NCBI RefSeq assembly: GCF_003945595.2
Contig: NW_024104304.1
Coordinates: 1,116,001-1,180,000, forward strand
Length of the DNA stretch: 64,000 nucleotides
Direction: 5' to 3'
From: Pipra filicauda
Taxonomy: Eukaryota; Chordata; Aves; Passeriformes; Pipridae
Part shown: positions 61,353 through 64,000 of the stretch, piece by piece
Layout of the letters: every line of letters starts with the position of its first letter
Position numbering within the stretch: the stretch's first letter is position 1
Position numbers and translations under genes: made by a program
Notes under the pieces: generated by a model
The model's database searches: none
What the model was told of the DNA's origin: nothing
Seen by the model: the letters and a program-made list of their open reading frames with translations, nothing else

Positions 61353-63529
61353 CTAGAAGTAGAATGGTCCACAAAACCTACTAACAACTAAGCTAGGCAG
61401 ACCTTGTTTTCCTTTCAAACAGATGAAGCTATTGAAAAAAATTATAAAAAGTCCTCTTGAAACTCCTTTTTCAAATGAAAGGATAATAATAATAATTCTG
61501 AACTAGCTAAGGGTGTTTTGTGGCTTGTTTAGTGCTTTCACTGCATATTCAAGGTGCTCCTATAAAAGACACTGCTATACACAAGTGCTGAGTATTGCTA
61601 TTATTAATGAAGGACCATAATGGTTCTAAATTTAGAGTTGTAGTTCAATATAGAGTTTAAACTCTTTATCTGGGTTACAGCCATGAGGGTCTGCTAGTAA
61701 GCAGTCCCTGTCAATTACTGACAATGATATATGTAAGATAGTGCCTGCTTGTGTCTCATTATTTTGATTTGAAGACACCATAGCAGAATCATTCAGAATG
61801 CTAAAACCCCAAGAGAAGATAAACATGCTGATAACATGAGCATAAAGCTGTCAAAGGCAGAAAATCTTGAGTATTTCTCCAAGAAGGGCTTTTGCCAAAC
61901 TACAAACTGAATGTGCCCTTTGAAAACTGTAACATATATTGTAATCTAAATCTTAAACATACACGTCCTAGCAAAAAAACTCCATCACCCTATAAAAATG
62001 CTAAAAACCCCACTTTCTATTTTTAGAACATATATATATAGTTATATATAGCTTTTGTATGCTATATATTCATAATAGACATTGTTTGAAAAATGTAAAG
62101 GTTAGCTTTCTTATGTCGGCATTTAAGGCTATCTAGAAATGTAGGGGCAACATTAAGAATTTTTGTTAGTTTGTAATGGGCTATTTAATAGATTGCATAT
62201 GATCATTGCTTCTTTGGTCTTAACTCCAGTGTGCAGAGCCTCTGGTACTGGTTTGGAGCATGAAATTTCCTTAGGGGGTGGAGAGGTGAGAAGGTCTTTA
62301 AGAAATATGGACAGCTGGCAGGCAGTGATGGCACAGTGTTCAGGATGGAATAAGAGCAGCAGGAAGGGGACACAGGCCCCATGGCTGCCACCATTGTGTC
62401 CAGTGTGGTGGCCCCACTGCTCTCCTTGGTGAGAAGAAGGTTCTGTTCAGAGAAAATCTGCCTGGTGGGTGTAATTCTGTACAGCATTTCCTGTCCTTTA
62501 AGAGTCAGGGGACCTCCCATTTACCACAAGCTGAGGGATCTCTCAAGGTCTCTTCCAGATGTATTTTCTGCAGATTTACCCTAGAGTAGCTCATATGGAT
62601 TTGGAAGGCTAATCAGAGAAATCTTGAAAATGTGGTTAGTGCTGACAGTTTGTCACCAGTGTTCTTCTTCCAAATACTTTCAATCTTCTACTTAAAGTGG
62701 AACTAAAATGACCCTCATATTTGTTTATGAGAAATATTTAATTTGATGGGGGCTAATGTACAACATACTGCAAGGACAGCTTCTCCTGGAAAAACACTTA
62801 ATGAATCCATGTTTAGTAGTTAAATACTTTTTGTGTTGCATCAAGCTCTTATGTAAAGAAGAGAGACCTGCTCTTCCATCCTCTAATTTATCAGAGGAAA
62901 AGAAAATAAAAAAGTATTTGAATAACACACATACCCTTCCTTAGTCAAGGTTAGACGTGCTGTTAAATCACTCATGTCCTCAAAAATCAGTATATGTATT
63001 TGACAATCCCTATTTTTCCCCATAAAAGGAACATTTTTGTTTTTATTTTTGGAATTCACCCTTTGACTTATTTAATAAAATATAAATAGGCACCAGTGTA
63101 GCACAAACTCACATCAAGAACAAAATGCTGTCACAAAAGTGATTTATTACACAGGAGCCTGCTGTTATCATTTCTTTACTCTGCAGGCTCATGTTGCTGA
63201 AAAAATGTGAGTCAAGCCTAACTCTTTGCAATCAAAAAATAGACGGTTGAATTATTTAACTTATGAGAGACCGAAGTGACATGAACACAAAAGGCCAGCA
63301 AGTTTCTAGTCTCCAGAGACATTTGTAAATCCCGTATCCCTGAAAGTGATATACTATTTATCTAGGTCAGGCTGCCAAATGAAATACGTATTTATATATT
63401 TCCATTCCAGGCTAAACATCTTGTCAAAAATGTCATCAGTATGAACAAAAACATGGCGATAGTACCCATTGGCTTTGTGGTTACATTAAATTTTTCTCTC
63501 AAGGAAGTTTGTTTTCCATATCTACTAAC
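61353..63529. other. Intergenic stretch, no gene seen
   Basis: TA-rich runs lie at 62029-62068. 62240-62520 is locally GC-richer with frames on both strands (89 codons plus, 105 minus), none with a domain I recognise. Confidence 0.5.
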
Positions 63530-63674
63530 GGGTAACTGGTGAGTGATTTTTCCCTGTCCTTCTCTCCACCCATGAGTCTCTCATTGTATTTTCTCTTCCC
63601 TGCCTAGATGAGGAAGAGAGTAATAGAGCAGCTTTGGTGAGCACCCAGCATCCAGCCAGGGTCAACCCACCACA
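63530..63674 (-). mobile_element. Avian ERVL-like LTR 5' edge, minus strand
   Basis: In reverse complement it starts TGTGGTGGGTTGACCCTGGC, continues 'tgctcaccaaagctgctcta' and runs to 'aatcactcaccagttaccc'. This is a well-known avian ERVL-like sequence. The outer boundary is 63674 on the plus strand (...CCACCACA). The inner end fades near 63530. No coding frame is present. Confidence 0.75.
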
Positions 63675-64000
63675 ATAATACATTAAAATAAATATCTATA
63701 TAAGGGGGGGGGATTCAGTTATTTTTGGTGTGAGGTCAGGCACAGAGAGAAAGAAAAAGACAGTCCTGCAAAGAGGTGGAGTGCCCTACTCCTTAAGGAA
63801 ACTTAGCATGTGATTTTGTGCACATCTTGGCAGCCTTGTCTGTCTCTCTTCTCAGGCTACAATTTGATCATTCTCCAACCTGCTTTTTCTCTGTTAGGAT
63901 GAAGGTGATAAATACCTCTGAAATGGCTATAAACCGTCCTCTGTCTCTGCAAAGCAAATAAGCCATGGCAGTGAGATGGCCCTCCACAGGTTGGCCACAA
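63675..64000. other. Window end, no gene seen
   Basis: A run of nine G lies at 63704-63712. Nothing else can be assigned. Confidence 0.5.

Noticed and set aside
1..64000. CRISPR arrays, operons, phage or bacterial defence systems
   Set aside because: The DNA is vertebrate: CR1, SINE, ERV LTRs and spliced exons. No spaced direct repeats or tightly packed genes are present.

Overview
The window looks like nuclear DNA of a bird, most likely a passerine. It carries many 5'-truncated CR1 LINE copies ending in the avian ATTCTATGA-type tail. It also has several avian-style ERV solo LTRs and one tRNA-Ile-headed SINE with a CR1-like tail, which resembles the passerine SINE TguSINE1 as I remember it. 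There are no bacterial-style genes. The open reading frames outside repeats are short and look like chance.

Left end (1 to about 12,375): the 3' end of one plus-strand spliced gene. I support a 69-bp internal exon (8055-8123) and a terminal exon (11777-12004, TAA stop) followed by a 3' UTR with AATAAA at 12349. A 47-bp upstream exon (3700-3746) is possible. The introns are 4.3 and 3.7 kb and hold minus-strand CR1 pieces and a 57-bp tandem duplication. I could not name the gene; its C-terminus is Ser/Asn/Thr-rich with an acidic end. The 5' exons must lie to the left of the window.

Middle and right (about 12.4-64 kb): roughly 51 kb in which I can support no exon on either strand. It holds an LTR cluster at 15.9-17.7 kb with mixed orientations. 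A long CR1 copy at 34.9-36.95 kb is split by a 491-bp solo LTR with a 4-bp target duplication. A complete 854-bp minus-strand solo LTR lies at 42.3-43.1 kb with a perfect 5-bp duplication. The rest is further CR1 tails, an A/C-rich strand-asymmetric tract at 41 kb, microsatellites, the SINE at 55.1 kb and an ERVL-like LTR edge at 63.5-63.67 kb. Some AT-rich non-repeat stretches (for example about 31.8-32.5 kb) have the look of conserved non-coding DNA, but that needs an alignment.

I found no convincing novel multi-gene system. The items most worth following are the unidentified gene end with its possible alternative exons, the two LTR insertions with clear target duplications, the nested LTR cluster, the intronic 57-bp duplication and the A/C-rich tract.
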